Position numbers and translations under genes: made by a program. Under the pieces are notes generated by a model. It did no database searches and was not told where the DNA came from. It saw only the letters and a program-made list of their open reading frames with translations. Of a DNA stretch of 64,000 nt, positions 1-12,718 are shown one piece after another; positions within the stretch are counted from its first letter, which is position 1, and each line of letters starts with the position of its first letter. The DNA comes from Centroberyx gerrardi (lineage: Eukaryota; Chordata; Actinopteri; Beryciformes; Berycidae). The DNA lies in assembly GCF_048128805.1 (NCBI RefSeq), contig NC_136010.1, positions 28,879,980 through 28,943,979 of the forward strand. The letters run 5' to 3'.

Positions 1-1500
1 CACCAACTGATGGTAAAAGTGACCAAAAGGCACGTGAACAAGTTGCATTTATGACCCGCTGAGGTCGGAAGTATGAGTTTACGAGAAGCACGTGATGGCA
101 GTACAAGTGTGATTGACTGAATCTGGAAACAGTACCTGACATCAGCGTAGTTTAGTGCTGAGTCGTCAGAGAGACAGGCAGGCAGACAGACAGTCAGCTG
201 ACACAGTTTACATCACGTTCATCTCAGACATTAGGGAAGTAGCATGTCGATGCCTTTCTACCCAATTTCATTCAAAGTCTGACTGGGGTTTAAATCGTCA
301 ATTTCTTCCCGAGGTAGGATATTTTCTCTCGACTAGACAGGGTGTATATTCAGGTGACTGGTTTATCTAGACTAAGACTTTCAAACTCAACTATTTTCAA
401 CTGATAAAAACAGGCCGGTATAACACCGGGTTAGATGGCACGTTCATCTTCAAACCCCGGCACGGCCCCTTCTCTCTTGTATCTACAGTAACGTCAAACT
501 CCATTCAAAATCTGCTTATCGGCAAACGTGTACACCTCGCAGAATATGACAAGACACTTTCTGAATCGTTAGGATCCACTACTCAATTCAGCATACATCC
601 AATCCACCAAGCAGCACGTTATTATAATAAAATCCCAGTTTTATAATTGGTTCACTGCTTGCTGTCTGCCTTTAAGGTGTATTTTGGTGGAAGAAGAATA
701 TTGTTGGAAAACAGGGGAATTAATTCTATAAGTTATGTTATTGAAATAAGTGCTACTGGTGTATTGGGTGTATGCCGAATTGAAGAGTGGCTCTTAACAA
801 TTCCTATAAGCTCTTAAAGTAATGTTTTATCAGGTGTTAATGTTTGCCTAATAAGCAAAGTAACATTAAATTGGGAGATTTTTGATTGGGGTTTGGTGTG
901 ACCGTCTCTACATACACTAGAGAACGCGATTTCTCGTGACTAGATGGAGCCGTCAGTAGCAATATTGCCCCTATAGCAATGGACGTGGGCCTGGATGTGA
1001 TTAGTATTTCACAGCTTAATACTAAAATGCAAAGCTCGTAGAAGAATGTGGGGGCCTAATGTCGAAGAGGACGGCTCAAGACTAATGACTGAATTACCAA
1101 GCGGAGCGACAAAGGCTGCTTAACAAGGGTTATTAATATGTGTTGAGAATATGTGAAATGTGTGCCCGCTGGGACACCAGACTGGAATTGCTCAAGCTGA
1201 CCCAAGTGCAGGGGTTCCCAGGCTTTGTCTTGTCAGCTTTGACCCTCACATAGGTACACATTTGAACCTCATTTGATAAGATTTTGTCTGGGGGACCCCA
1301 GTCTCAGAAGATGTTGTTTTATGTGGTTTGGAATAGAACTAGAGATGTCAGTGTATACTCCAAGTGATGAGGTAACAGTGGGAGTGAAGCCTATATCATT
1401 CTCTCACTGTCCTAATTTCAAATTAATTAAGCAATAATGAAATGAAGCTATGATTGCACAATGTTCCTAAAGGCTATGCGGCCTCCTAGAATAAAGTGTC
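1..1500. other. No gene recognised; upstream of slc66a1
   Basis: I see no convincing exon, splice-site pair or conserved protein in this stretch. The open frames are short and unlike any family I know. Base composition is ordinary for a fish spacer. It may hold distal regulatory sequence or the end of a gene outside the window. Confidence 0.5.
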
Positions 1501-1800
1501 GAGCTAAACTTTTATTTTGAAAGCCAGGGTGGTTTGACGCGGCTTGTTTTTGGGCTCACGAGCCACCGGTCACCTGTTACTTTTGCTAAGCCACGCCTCG
1601 TTTCCGTGACGTTGCAGCTTAACGACCAATCAGCTCATTCGCTACCAGATTGTTTACAGCCTGCTTCCGTGTTGTGTTTTCAGCGCCGCCAGACGTCTGA
1701 GAGGTTTTGTTCTGCAAAGGACGTTATCGGCAGTTATCAGCGGCATAACAGGCAAGAGCAGTTTATGCTTTTTCCCCCTTTCTCCCAGTGTGCCAACAGG
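1500..1800 (+). promoter_or_regulatory. slc66a1: Probable promoter and first-exon region of slc66a1
   Basis: The first coding exon of slc66a1 appears to follow a splice acceptor (cagcag at about 2393-2398), so a non-coding exon should lie upstream. This stretch is the best candidate. It has a CCAAT box at 1626-1630, a CRE-like TGACGT at 1607-1612 and several CG dinucleotides. At 1509-1521 it carries CTTTTATTTTGAA, a sequence that recurs at other promoters in this window. The exact start site and the first donor could not be fixed. Confidence 0.45.
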
Positions 1801-2401
1801 TAGTTTACTAGACGTTTTCGATGTAAAAACCACAGACGAAATCGAGCTATCATTGCTAGCATTGTTATGGTCGCTAGCTAAATGGCTAACCGTTTTGTTG
1901 TATTTATTCTCTGCTGACTGTTATATGGTAAAAAAAAAAGAAAGAAAGAAAAGAAAAGAAAAAAACAAAAGTAATTCTTCTAACGTTACCGGAACTGTCT
2001 CACTTTGTTAAACTAATCAGCAAACCAGAGCAACATGTAAATCCAAACAGCCTGTTTTTATGTTGTTGACCAACCATTGACCCCGTTTACGACCGTGTTA
2101 ACTGGAAATTGTGTTACTTGTGACCCAGTGTGCTATTTTCTTTGCTTTTTATATGGCTGATTTTGACTGTGTGATGAAGCAGTGAAAAGATATATGCCAT
2201 ATATTTTTTACTAATCTTGTTTTTAATGCATTCATGTAAAGCACTTTGTAAACTCTGCTTTTATATAAGTACCATGTAAATAAAGCATATTGCTATCAGT
2301 AATGTAGTAGATGAGGTGCTGCCCAGTTGGCAGTGTAATGAAAGCTGTAGACTTGGGATGACTTGGGGGTTTTTTACCGAGGCTTTTCTCTCCAGCAGAA
2401 C

Positions 2402-5400
2402 ATGTGGTCAGAGGGAGTCCTGACGCGGGGGGCCGTTGGATGGACCATGGAAGGAAACTTCACCACCCTGTGCCCTAACGGCTCGGTCTGGGTTTGGGAA
2501 GGGCTTGGGGAATGCGCCCAGGACGGCAGGGACATGGCCAGTGTCTTCCTAGGCCTGCTGTCCATTCTCTGCTTCATGGTGTCTTCGCTCCCGTAAGTGA
2601 AATGGTGTCTCAGCCTCTCACAGGCAGCGCTTGAACACATCTGAACACCTCGTATCTTTAATTCTGTTGTTTCCCTGGTTGCAGACAGTACTACAGCTCT
2701 TGCAGAACGGGGAATATGGACAGCGCTCTCTCTATTTGGTTTCTGCTGCTGTGGCTGGGAGGTGACAGCTGCAATCTAGTGGGCTCCTTCTTAGCTGACC
2801 AGCTCCCACTTCAGGTGACTGGTAGTTCAGATAAACAAAATGTTTGAATCAGTCTTTGGGTGCTAACCATAGCGACCAAGTGGACATGTTTTTGTTTCTG
2901 TGCCAAAAAAATAGGTGTTTTTTTTCTGTCATGTCTGACTGTCATGTCTCTCTCTCTCTTTCTCCTCTCCTCCAGACATATACAGCAGTCTATTATGTCC
3001 TGGCCGATTTGGTGATGCTAGGCATGTACCTTTACTACATGACAAGGAACAAAACAGTTGAAAGTGAGTGTTTTTCTTCTGTTTTTTCGCTCTTAACACT
3101 CTAATCCCGTGGTGTGAGAGCCATTGTCTTTGGGTTTCGCTGTGTGAGTTCCATGCATTGACAGATTGATCAAAGCCTTGTTTGGTATCTGACACACACA
3201 CACACAGACATTCTGGTAAACAGAAACAGAACTGAAATGGACGTCAATAGCCTTGCGTTATGCACAATTCAGATGCAACTTTGGATGACACAGGCAATTA
3301 AATGATTTGGTGTGGTCAGTCAAGCATATCTCTTATCCCCAGTAGGTCATAGAAGTACATAACGGTTCAACAACCTCCAAGGCACTACTGTTTATTGAAA
3401 GGATCTATTTTATCTGACATGGCTGCATAGTGAACAAGCCTCCTAGATCAGTGATAAGGAACAATGGCCCAAGACTAGTGCAGACAGAGGAAAGAGGTAA
3501 TCCCTGAACCCTGTAATGATGTCATCACCTGCCTCGAGTTGCCGCGGTATTTGTTCCCTCGCTGCTGATCTTTGACACGGTTCGCCCTGTCTGGAGGAAT
3601 TTGCTGAGTCTCCCAGTATTGATGGCAGACCCAACTGTCTTCCCCTCTGCTTTCCAGGCAGGAGGGTTTTACATGCGGTGGGGCTGGCCTGCGTCCTGGG
3701 CTGCACCGCCGGCCTCGCCCCCCTCCCCGGGTCCCGACAGGAAGCGGCGCCCTCCGGGTTCAAAGGTCGCACACTGCTGTCGTCCTCTGACGTCAGCGTT
3801 ATTCAGGTGAGACGCGCCTCGTTTGGTCGACCGGCGAACCGAGGTTAACCGGTTATTCCTGGCTTTATTTGGTGTTAACGCCGTCCGCCTCTCCGTCGCT
3901 CCAGGCTTTCACCACCAAGGAGATCATCGGCTTCTCCATCGGCTCGTTATCGTCACTGCTCTACCTCTGCTCCAGAGTCCCCCAGATGTACACTAATGTG
4001 AGTAGGACAGGCTGAATAGAAACGTACACTGTGTCCAAAATCCCTTTAGTACATGCACAGTGATAATAGTAAATACTATTAGCTGCATATCTAAGTGTAT
4101 TGTACAGTAGGGGTGACCAATATGGGTTTTTGAAGGCCGATAATGATACTGATATTATTGGATTGATGCTGCCAATAGTCAATATTTTGTGACAATATGC
4201 AATATCTTTAGATTTGACCATTTTCATGACCCAAAATTACAAGTATTCAGTGTTTCTATTCTTGTCAGGGTGGAAAAACCTCTGAAACAGCATTTAGACC
4301 ATCATGGGACACTAAAACTCTTCATTGAAACCCAGGACACCTGTTCTACTACTACTATTAATAATAATAAAAAATAGTAATATCAGTGGAATCCTACTCA
4401 ATACTATAGCATTCAAATCCAGAAAACTGTATAACACCAGGGGAATTTTCATTATACTGATGTTGGAGAAAACATGTCCATTAAAACCATTTTTAAACCC
4501 AGGAAAAAGGAAACTGATCCTGCAGGCGCTCGAAATTCTGACAAGGGGGAAAGAAAAATGCGAGGTGGCTGTGGAAACGTTTTCCTTCACGTTTCTTCTT
4601 CTCCCGTCCTCTCTTACCCCCCGCAGTACAAGAGGAAGTCGACGGAGGGCGTCTCGTACTTCCTGTTCGCCCTGGTCATCCTGGGTAACACCATGTACGG
4701 CCTGAGCGTCCTGCTGAAGAACCCGGCCTGGGGCGAGGGCGAGGACAGCTACATCATCCACCACCTGCCCTGGCTCATCGGCAGCCTGGGCACGCTCTCC
4801 CTCGACCTCATGGTATCCTTTCAACAAAACAAAAAAAACATGCTGCCGGGCCTCGGGGCTCTCCCTAATGCCATGTACTTGCTACATTTTAGGCAGCGCT
4901 GATCTTGAAGAGGGGACAGCATGTCAGATGGGTTTAGGTCTCGGGATTGTATGTGTATGTGTGTGTGTGTGTGGCTGTGGATATATGGTAGATATCAAAA
5001 GTATTAAGAGTTTTGAAGATGAAGGTTAGCAGCTTCTTATGGCAGGATAAGCCACCCAGCTTTGGGAAACTTTGAGATACATTAGGCCTTCAACTGGAGA
5101 ATTAATTTACAAAACATTATTGAACAATTAACGTGTGTAAAGTAAAATTTCATTGCAGTTTTTACAGTCTGTTTTGATGTAGCTGCAGTCAGGGAGAAAC
5201 CTCCATCATATTGGTGTAGATGAGATTGACAGGCCAATATCCACTTTTAACAAAAGGCCAGTATCGGCCCTAGTATATGACACTGCAGATGGAAAGGAGT
5301 CACTGCCGAGTGACAAGACCTGTGCTCAAGTCACAATTTTATTTGCTTGAGACTTGACTTGATGCATGAAGAGAAGACTTGAGACTTGACTTGACTTGGG

Positions 5401-6047
5401 TTCTGCTGACTTGGGACTTGACTCTGACTTGTACTTTGATGACTTGAAAAGGTTTCTAAAGTCTTGACTTGAGATCTTGTGTTTGTGTAAATGACTTGGA
5501 TTGAAAGTGATGAGATTTGTTCTAGCAGACGACTGAATTTAAATTGTTTTCTGAATTTGTATGGAATGATTGAATTTATTGAAGTTGAAACTGATTATAG
5601 AAATCAAACTCATGATGCTCTTACCAAGTTTTTATCCTATTAAAACCATATTGCTTTGAAAAGTCCTAGATATTTAGTTTTCTTTAAGATATTAAATTGA
5701 TACTGGACTCTGGATTTGTTCTGACTTGACTTGCTGTTCTACATTTAGACTTGAGACTTGACATTAATGACTTGGACTTGACTTGGACTTGACTTGATAA
5801 TCTACATTTAGACTTAGGACTTGACTTGGGACTTGTGCCTCAAGACTTGAAACTGACTTGGGACTCAAGCAAAGCGGACTTGGTCACACCTCTGCTTCAC
5901 GGTTAATTGTGTTTTCTAGCACCATGGTTTTCATTAGATTTCCTTGACGCCCCGGTTCAGATCTCCATCCAGTTCTTGATTTACCGCAACGCTCCAGTGG
6001 AGGCGGACGGCCGCTGCGACGAGACCGCCGCTCTGCTGGGCAACTAG
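2402..6047 (+). CDS. slc66a1: Lysosomal amino acid transporter 1 (PQ-loop protein PQLC2)
   Basis: Coding exons: 2402-2592, 2685-2814, 2976-3063, 3658-3806, 3905-3997, 4627-4812, 5961-6047. They total 924 nt (307 residues), all with GT-AG introns and consistent phase. The protein matches the SLC66A1 family, which exports cationic amino acids from lysosomes: LGECAQDG near the N-terminus, two PQ motifs (Pro64-Gln65 and Pro212-Gln213), GGDSCNL, QTYTAVYYVLADLVML and LGNTMYGLSVLLKNP. Seven membrane helices are expected for the family. The C-terminal tail has ETAALL (residues 300-305), which fits the acidic dileucine lysosomal sorting signal known for this protein. The start at 2402 lies just after a probable acceptor. 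An in-frame ATG at 2447 would give 292 residues and fits the human N-terminus about as well. The last intron holds a long ACTTG-rich repeat. Confidence 0.93.
4108..4345 (+). repeat. Dispersed repeat family A, copy 1 (intron 5 of slc66a1)
   Basis: One of at least six long copies in this window. The shared core runs from a 'ccgata' rich left end through 'tgaccattttcatg', 'cttgtcagggtggaaaa', 'cctctgaaacagcattta' and 'gggacactaaaactct'. The full-length copy is at about 45705-46090. This copy lacks the right third. Confidence 0.75.
5318..5885. repeat. Degenerate ACTTG / GACTTG tandem repeat
   Basis: The last slc66a1 intron is packed with imperfect copies of (g)acttg, such as gagacttgacttgacttgg, interrupted by about 200 bases of ordinary AT-rich sequence (about 5500-5710). 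It ends about 75 bases before the final acceptor. It looks like an old expanded minisatellite. Confidence 0.85.
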
Positions 6048-7334
6048 ACCGGCGAACCCAGGGTCTACTGGTTGGACGCGACCAGACAGTCATCCCCAAT
6101 GAGCCCTCAGAATCACATTCCCAACGCATAATCATGGCTGGACAGACACGCAGGATGAAGAAAATCCCTTTTTGTTCAGTTTTATAGTTTTATTTATTCT
6201 TTTTCTTTTTTTTATGTATGCGATCTGTGTTTTTGTCACCAAAAGTACTGAGACAGACGAGGTTGTTCGTCGGGTTGCATCGTGGTGCTGTGATGTACTG
6301 TTAATTGCTCTTAATTTTCTCATTTTTAAAGGGATGGTTGAGAGGTTCGGCTTTCAGACACGGATGGGGAGCTCCTCCTGTCAACCTGAACGTCCCTCTC
6401 TCCTGATTTTAGGTCACAACCTGGATGTTAGGCATCAGAAACCTGCTGGCGTGAGAGGCCAGGCTGCACAGAGGTTTCTCTAAAATCACTCTAGTGTTTT
6501 AAAGTTGCCAAACACTTTGAAGATTATGACACTACCCGCTGCATGAAGCCCTGACTGATAAATGTAGAAGAACTTGTTTACAGTGATTCAGCACGTGTAA
6601 CTTGAATCTTTTTCGGTGTTTCAGGCTCACAGAGATGTGACCGCAGTGATGTGTCTCATTTGAAAATGTAAAAAATGTATTGTAAAACTGTAACGTGTAA
6701 ATGTATGTAGTCGAGTTCTATTTTTAATCGATCGGTTTACACCAATTGCCTTAATCAAAAAGAACGTCTTTTTTTTGTAGCATTTATGTTTTTTTGTGCA
6801 TTTTAGATATCAATTTTCATTGAAAGGAATTTATTTTGCTATTTGTCTCACATTCAGACAGTTGACCTGTTGTACATTCGGATTGGTGTTAAGTCACATT
6901 GCTCACTCAAGATTTTCACTACCGTATTTCGTTCACACACAACTTTTTTTTTTTGGTTCTCCTCACTTCATCCTCACTTCTTTACACGTTTTAACACAGA
7001 AGTCAGTTTCGTACCTTGAAAATTGTTAAATGTGTTCGGTGGGTCCGTTGTAGTGCGGTGAACATTAAATGGATAAATAGCAGTTACCAATTTTCTCTGC
7101 TCTTTTCATTCATCCCCCTCCCTGTGTATGTCCTCCACCTCCATTTGTTAGAGCAGCGGGGGCCAAGGCCTGTTCTTGGCCTTGATGTTGACCTTTGACC
7201 CCCCCCGGCCCCCCGCTGACCTCGGCACCCCGGGACCGGGCTTGACCTGCTGCTGGGAGGCCTTGACAGCCGCGTTGTTTTTCTTCATTAGCCACTGTTC
7301 GCTCTGGCCCTGGGAATCCCTCCCTCCCTCCCTT

Positions 7335-7337
<3 letters not shown>

Positions 7338-7412
<75 letters not shown>
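7338..7412. repeat. (CA)n microsatellite
   Basis: About 37 uninterrupted CA units, followed by a few more near 7443-7453. A separate (GT)n tract with a G-rich tail lies at 7525-7585. Confidence 0.97.
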
Positions 7413-7415
<3 letters not shown>

Positions 7416-7522
7416 TTTCCTTCATACTTAAACATATGCATACACACACACACGAGACATTAAGGGCCCACCCAGTGAGGAAGCAAGGTCAGAACAAAAA
7501 CTATCATGCCGGGTTCAGTGAG

Positions 7523-7524
<2 letters not shown>

Positions 7525-7560
<36 letters not shown>

Positions 7561-7585
7561 TGGTGGTGGGGGGTGGGGGGGGTAT
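7525..7585. repeat. (GT)n tract with G-rich tail
   Basis: An uninterrupted GT run followed by GGT repeats and runs of six to eight G. The G-rich part could form G-quadruplex structure on the + strand. Confidence 0.9.
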
Positions 7586-7794
7586 GGCTTATGGTTGTGA
7601 AACGGGGGCAGAGAGATTGTTAAGCGGGACGGGGAGTTAGCAGGAAGAGCCAGTGATAGGGAGCTTCCATCCATCATCATGGATATGAACTAAGAGGCTG
7701 TTTATAAACACACTATACTGGGAATGTCTTAATGAGGTGACTCCAGGACTGCTGGGGCCTTACCAGTAATGTGTGTGTGTGTGAGGGGGGGGGG

Positions 7795-7980
7795 GGGTGT
7801 CTTGTGACTGGAAAGGTGCCGGTTTGAATCCCTGGACTGACTGGGGAAAGTGAGTGCTCCAGTGCTGCTCCTTACTGGGCAGCTACAAGACTGAATGTGT
7901 GGAACTGTATGAATGTGAAGCCAGAAAAAGGCATGATGCTCTGTCAACTTTCCCTGGATAAAGAAAAAGGAATAATGGAA
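7795..7980 (+). mobile_element. Probable tRNA-derived SINE fragment
   Basis: The stretch has a B-box-like GGTTTGAATCC (about 7822-7832). It continues with agtgagtgctcc, ccttactgggcagctaca, tatgaatgtgaag and a tail ending ccctggataaagaaaaagg. This order resembles a common fish SINE that I remember. No clear A box or target duplication was seen, so it is probably 5'-truncated. Confidence 0.6.
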
Positions 7981-8110
7981 ATGTTGGCGTCTCGGTTGCA
8001 CCAGGTATAAATGAAGTGCCTGTATTTGCTCAATTATAATTCAACCTGTCCAGTGGGAGACTATCAGCCACAGCGGAGCAGGAGTGAATGACCTGACTGA
8101 ACCTGTCTCC

Positions 8111-8463
8111 TAGGGATGGGACGATACATCGAAATTCAATATATCGCAATACAAAAAAGTGACAAAACGTATAGTGGGGCAGAAAAATGAATTGTGATAT
8201 TAGCTATATTTTATTCTGCTGTAGTAATCACAAATGAGACGCTTGACCATCACAGTTTCACAAGCTCTCCATCCAAATTATATTATTTGCACTTTGTAAT
8301 GACATTTTTAAATTGTTTACATTCTAGCAAGCCAATGCCATTGCTAGAAAGATCTGTGACTTAAAAATAAACATAATTCTGCAAAGTCAATGAACTTTTA
8401 TTTATTACATTGTATCGTGGTTGTATTGAATCATGAACCCCATATCGTATCGTCCCATCCCTA
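8111..8463. mobile_element. hAT-like MITE with exact TIRs and 8-bp target duplication
   Basis: The left end TAGGGATGGGACGATAC (8111-8127) and the right end GTATCGTCCCATCCCTA (8447-8463) are exact inverse complements. The flanking CTGTCTCC at 8103-8110 is repeated exactly at 8464-8471. An 8-base target duplication is characteristic of hAT transposons. The 353-base interior is AT-rich and non-coding, so this is a non-autonomous element. Confidence 0.9.
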
Positions 8464-11400
8464 CTGTCTCCTTATGTTTACATCATCTATATAAATGCTT
8501 TTATTGTTTCCTGTTTCAGTTTTGTTTTTCAGGTTTTCCCAAATTCTTCCACACAACACGACTAGGAACTATTTCTACAATCCCAGTCCTGACAGAGAAC
8601 ATTCACTGTAATAGAAGATCTTGGGTTGGGTCAGTTTCAGGTAGACGATTCCCCCCATACAGTTCTATAGCCAGAAAAGCTGTGTCTGCCACATGTTGCT
8701 CCATCTAAAATACATATTATGAGTAACTGTCTCATTTGAGAGGCTCTGTTTACTCTGTGTGTGTGTGTGTGAGTTCAGTGTGTGAGGATGGAGGCTGGAC
8801 TGGAGTCGATGTTACAAAATGCAAGAGGTGGAAAAAGCGAGAGGATACCAGGACACACAGCAACACCAGGAAGACTAGCAGCATCAGCGGTGAGTCCATA
8901 ACCCCTGCTACTAACTTACACAACTTATACATAGCTGGAATAGTTTATAATGTCAAGACGGTGTACTTTAGCGATCTTTGACCCGAACATCAGCTGGCTT
9001 CTGTCCTGCTTCCTGACTAAATAACTCTTGAAATGCGAGCAATTGATTTGACCTGCGGGGTTAAACGTTTTCTCAACACTGCATTTTGTGATTTTCTTCT
9101 ACCTCACCACATTATAATCTTGTCATTGGGCTTTAATGTTACAGTTTATTATGGTTATTATTACTGTGGTGCCCTGTTTTTGCATGCCACAAGTGGCGTT
9201 TGACAAAAGCATTAAGTTTGATTGTAATTTCTTTCCAGTAGCATATTGTTTTCTGAGGAATTATTAGGTATTTATCCATAATCTCAATGCAAAGTAAATG
9301 GTTCAGGTTGGTGTGAAAGGGATTTATCAAAATAGCCTTTTTGTAGACGGGACAATGAGCAAATACTGTGCTTTTAAATTCCAAAATCATCATAACCTCT
9401 AGAGAAGTTCCAAATATCGAAAATAGTTTGAAATAGGGATAAATAACTACACATAACTAACATATGACAATTTTACATTCCTCATTTTGCATTACCCCCC
9501 CCCCACCCGCACTCACACACTCACGCAAACAAACACACACATATGCTCAGACGTTAGCCATGGACTTTACCCACAAATCCCGGGCTGCAAGGCCACTTTT
9601 AATGTAAGCGTCTGTTTCCTGTTAGGATCAGTAAACAGTCTGGCCCATTATCGAGCCGCAGCTACCAGCAAACAGCTCTCTGATAAAGAGAGGAGCTGGC
9701 CAGATGCATGGGACGCCCTGTACGGGACTCATGATGCGCTTTACCTCCAGGCCTATACTGTCAGTGATGCAGGACTAATGGGTTTAAAGGTGCGATCACA
9801 CCTACAGTTGGTGTTCTTTGGTCTGAAACATAGTGGAAAAGTTTACTTTGTTTGGTTCGTTTAGGTTCACACTGGCCAGTTACAAGCCAAACAGGGCTTG
9901 TTCACAAAAGTCACATGACTCACAAGTAGCTTGTTTATTGGACAGAGTCCCATTAAGTTAGAGATTTTGGTCAAAACAAATCTGATTTCAGTCCCTGTAA
10001 CTTTAGCTCAGCATGATCGACTTGTCTGTGCTCTTCTCTAGTGTTCGTACCAGTTAAGAACACATGAAGAAATAGCTGAATATGAGCATCAGTCCAGACT
10101 GTGGTTTGTTATGCTAGGCTTTCCAAGCATGAGGAACTGCTGGCTGTCAGATGTCAACATCCAGCTCCTTGTACCCATAAACCCTTGTGTCTTGGGGTGG
10201 TTTCCTGTAGGTTGGGATTACGTTCTCCTTCCTAATGAATCGCACCACAGTTCTCTTGGAAGAGGAATGAGACGCATTCTCAGGCATCTTATTTGGTGCC
10301 ACCAGGGTCCGAATGGCATCGCTCTCACCTGGCCAAACAAACCAAAGGAGGAAACGCTTCAGAGTTTGAGAACCGCTCCAAACAGGCTCGCCGTGAACGC
10401 GCCCTTAAATGTCCACTCTTTCCCTCCGTCCCCCTCCTCCTCTTCTTCTCTCGTGACAGTCATCTCCCATGGGGCGAGCCCTGCATACAGCCCCGTGTCC
10501 AACAATGTGACACCTCCGCCACAACAGAAGATCCATGGTGACATTTGTACGCTCTAAGATATCGTCCCCATTGCTTAGCGTCATATGTTAATAAATGGAC
10601 ACCACAAGCTGGCCTCTCAGCACTCTACTTTCTCCACTACTTTCTCTCTTTCCTCCTCCCTCCTTCCTTTTCTCAGAGGTCAGAGACAGTTTGAAGGATG
10701 GTTTGTTTTGCCGGATACGTTAGGACGTGAAACATCGCTGTGAAGGGAAAAATAACAGTAGACCACCTCTTCTCCAGGAATGGATTCATGCCATTCTAGA
10801 AATTACCACAAATCTGTAATGTATGAGGCATTCGTCTCTGTTTCTGAAATCTATGCAACTATAAATGATGATGTTAAGTCAGTTTAAGGGCCTTAGAGGA
10901 CTTTTTTCAACTATGCAGCAAGGCGGAGCATTCATTTCTACTGTATTGCTCTTTTACCTGCAACTCCTATAATCCTGCTCACCATGGGCTTTATTAGAGT
11001 ACTTTACTATTTGGGATTCAAATTTCTTTTTGGACCCAAGAGAACCAACCGAATCTGTCCCTAGCACAGACAAGAGTGACTTGAGCTTGGTGGAGTTGAA
11101 TTTCTTCACCACAGGTCCTTAAAGAGTCTGAAAAAGTCTTTCAAAATTCATCTAAATTTAAGGCCTTAAAAGTATTAAAATGTCTTAAATGCAGTTATTA
11201 GAGGCCTTACTTTTCCAGGTTTCTTTGCACTGCATGTCCACTCTTAGATGAATCCAGAACAGGGTTAGTAGTACAGTATGCATCCTGTCTGCTTTACTAA
11301 ACACAGTTGGACTTTCTGTCCCTTAACAGGGAATTTCCTGCTGTCCCTTTTCCTTATTCTGTCCGTTTCACAACTTTCATTAGCTATGTTTAGTCAGAAT

Positions 11401-12365
11401 GGTTTTGCCAGCTTTGTGTCTTTATTTTGGTTAATAATTTACTATTAAATTCAATTGCAGGTAGCATTAAAAAGCTCTTAAGAAGTCTTCAGTTTGGCTT
11501 TCTGAGACATGCAAATACCCTGCAGATTAGTAATACCTCCTTTCTACATACATACATAAAAAAGCAGTTGCTTGGCTAAAATTGGCACCACATAAAACCA
11601 TATAGATCTATTTTTTTGTGAAGGGATTAGGGCTATTTGTTGTTGTTTGATGCTACGTTCCCCTACAGATAGAGCCAGGCGGCCTCTGAAGAACAACCTC
11701 TTCTAGATTTAGGAGCCTATTTGCTCTCGGATCGCCTGTTGTCTCCAATCAGCTGCTTTAACAGCTTTCTGTTTACCCTTAGGCTATGTCGGCATCGTGT
11801 CCTGCCACCACAGTGTGCACTTTGGACATAACCTTCAAAAGAAATGGACCTTGTTTCAACCAAATTCCTGTTTCATTTGTCATTGCCATCCCATCAGTGA
11901 CGGCTACAGCTATCAGTAAGCAATGGGAAAAGAACATCAGCGTTCCCTCTTTCCTAACCCAGCGCTTGGGTTGGGAACAGGCCTTTATAATGAGCCAGTG
12001 AAGGGATGATACGCGGGTGGGAGGACGCCATTAATCCTCAGTAAGCATGCTGCATGTCAAACGCCCCTGGTGAGGAGTTTACGGGCCAGTGTCGGGGTCA
12101 CTCCTCTCTCTCCTCGGGGGCAGCTCGGGCCTCGACTCCTTGGCTCTGCCCAGGCCTGGTTGAGCGTCCGCGGGGGAGGCGGAGGTCCCCGAGCCCCTTA
12201 AATCTCACCGCTGTCCAATATTAACTGCAGCACAAACAGAGCAGTGGCAAACAAGAGGCCGAGTAAACACACTCCCAAGGCTCGGAAGACAAACACGTAG
12301 TCATGTTGGTACATTACACACACTCAAACACACATTTTAAGCGTAGTAAATAACGGCAATATCAG

Positions 12366-12718
12366 TATTAGGGTTTAATTGATATTTTTAGATTGAAGCT
12401 GCCGATAGCCAATATTTTGCGTCAATTAAAGGTGGTCTAAATTCAAATTTGACCATTTTCATCCCAAAAAATAACAAAAAATTACAATTAGTCAGTGTTT
12501 CCGCCAGGATATTATTCTTGGCAGAGTGGAAAAGCCTCAAAAAGAGCGTTTCATCATCATCATGGGACACTAAAACTCTCCACTGAAACCAGGAGTCTCA
12601 TTACTATCACTAAATGCTTCCCATAGACAACCAGTGTAGTATTTGTAGATCAATTCTACCAAACCGATTACATATTTACCATCATATCAGAGGTGGACGA
12701 CTCTGACTGATCCAGATT
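12366..12718 (+). repeat. Dispersed repeat family A, copy 2
   Basis: It carries the family A core (gaccattttcat, ggcagagtggaaaagcctc, gggacactaaaactctcc) and the right part (cttcccatagacaaccagtg, atcagaggtggacgactctg). It is diverged from the other copies by scattered substitutions and small gaps. Confidence 0.75.

Noticed and set aside
7110-7463. Cys/Val and Thr/His repeat proteins
   Set aside because: Products of the (CA)n microsatellite. The same applies at 45131-45336 and 57954-58258.
8736-8981. Coding exon ending at the strong donor near 8889
   Set aside because: The frame does not resemble the receptor N-terminus or any known protein. It is kept only as a possible untranslated exon.
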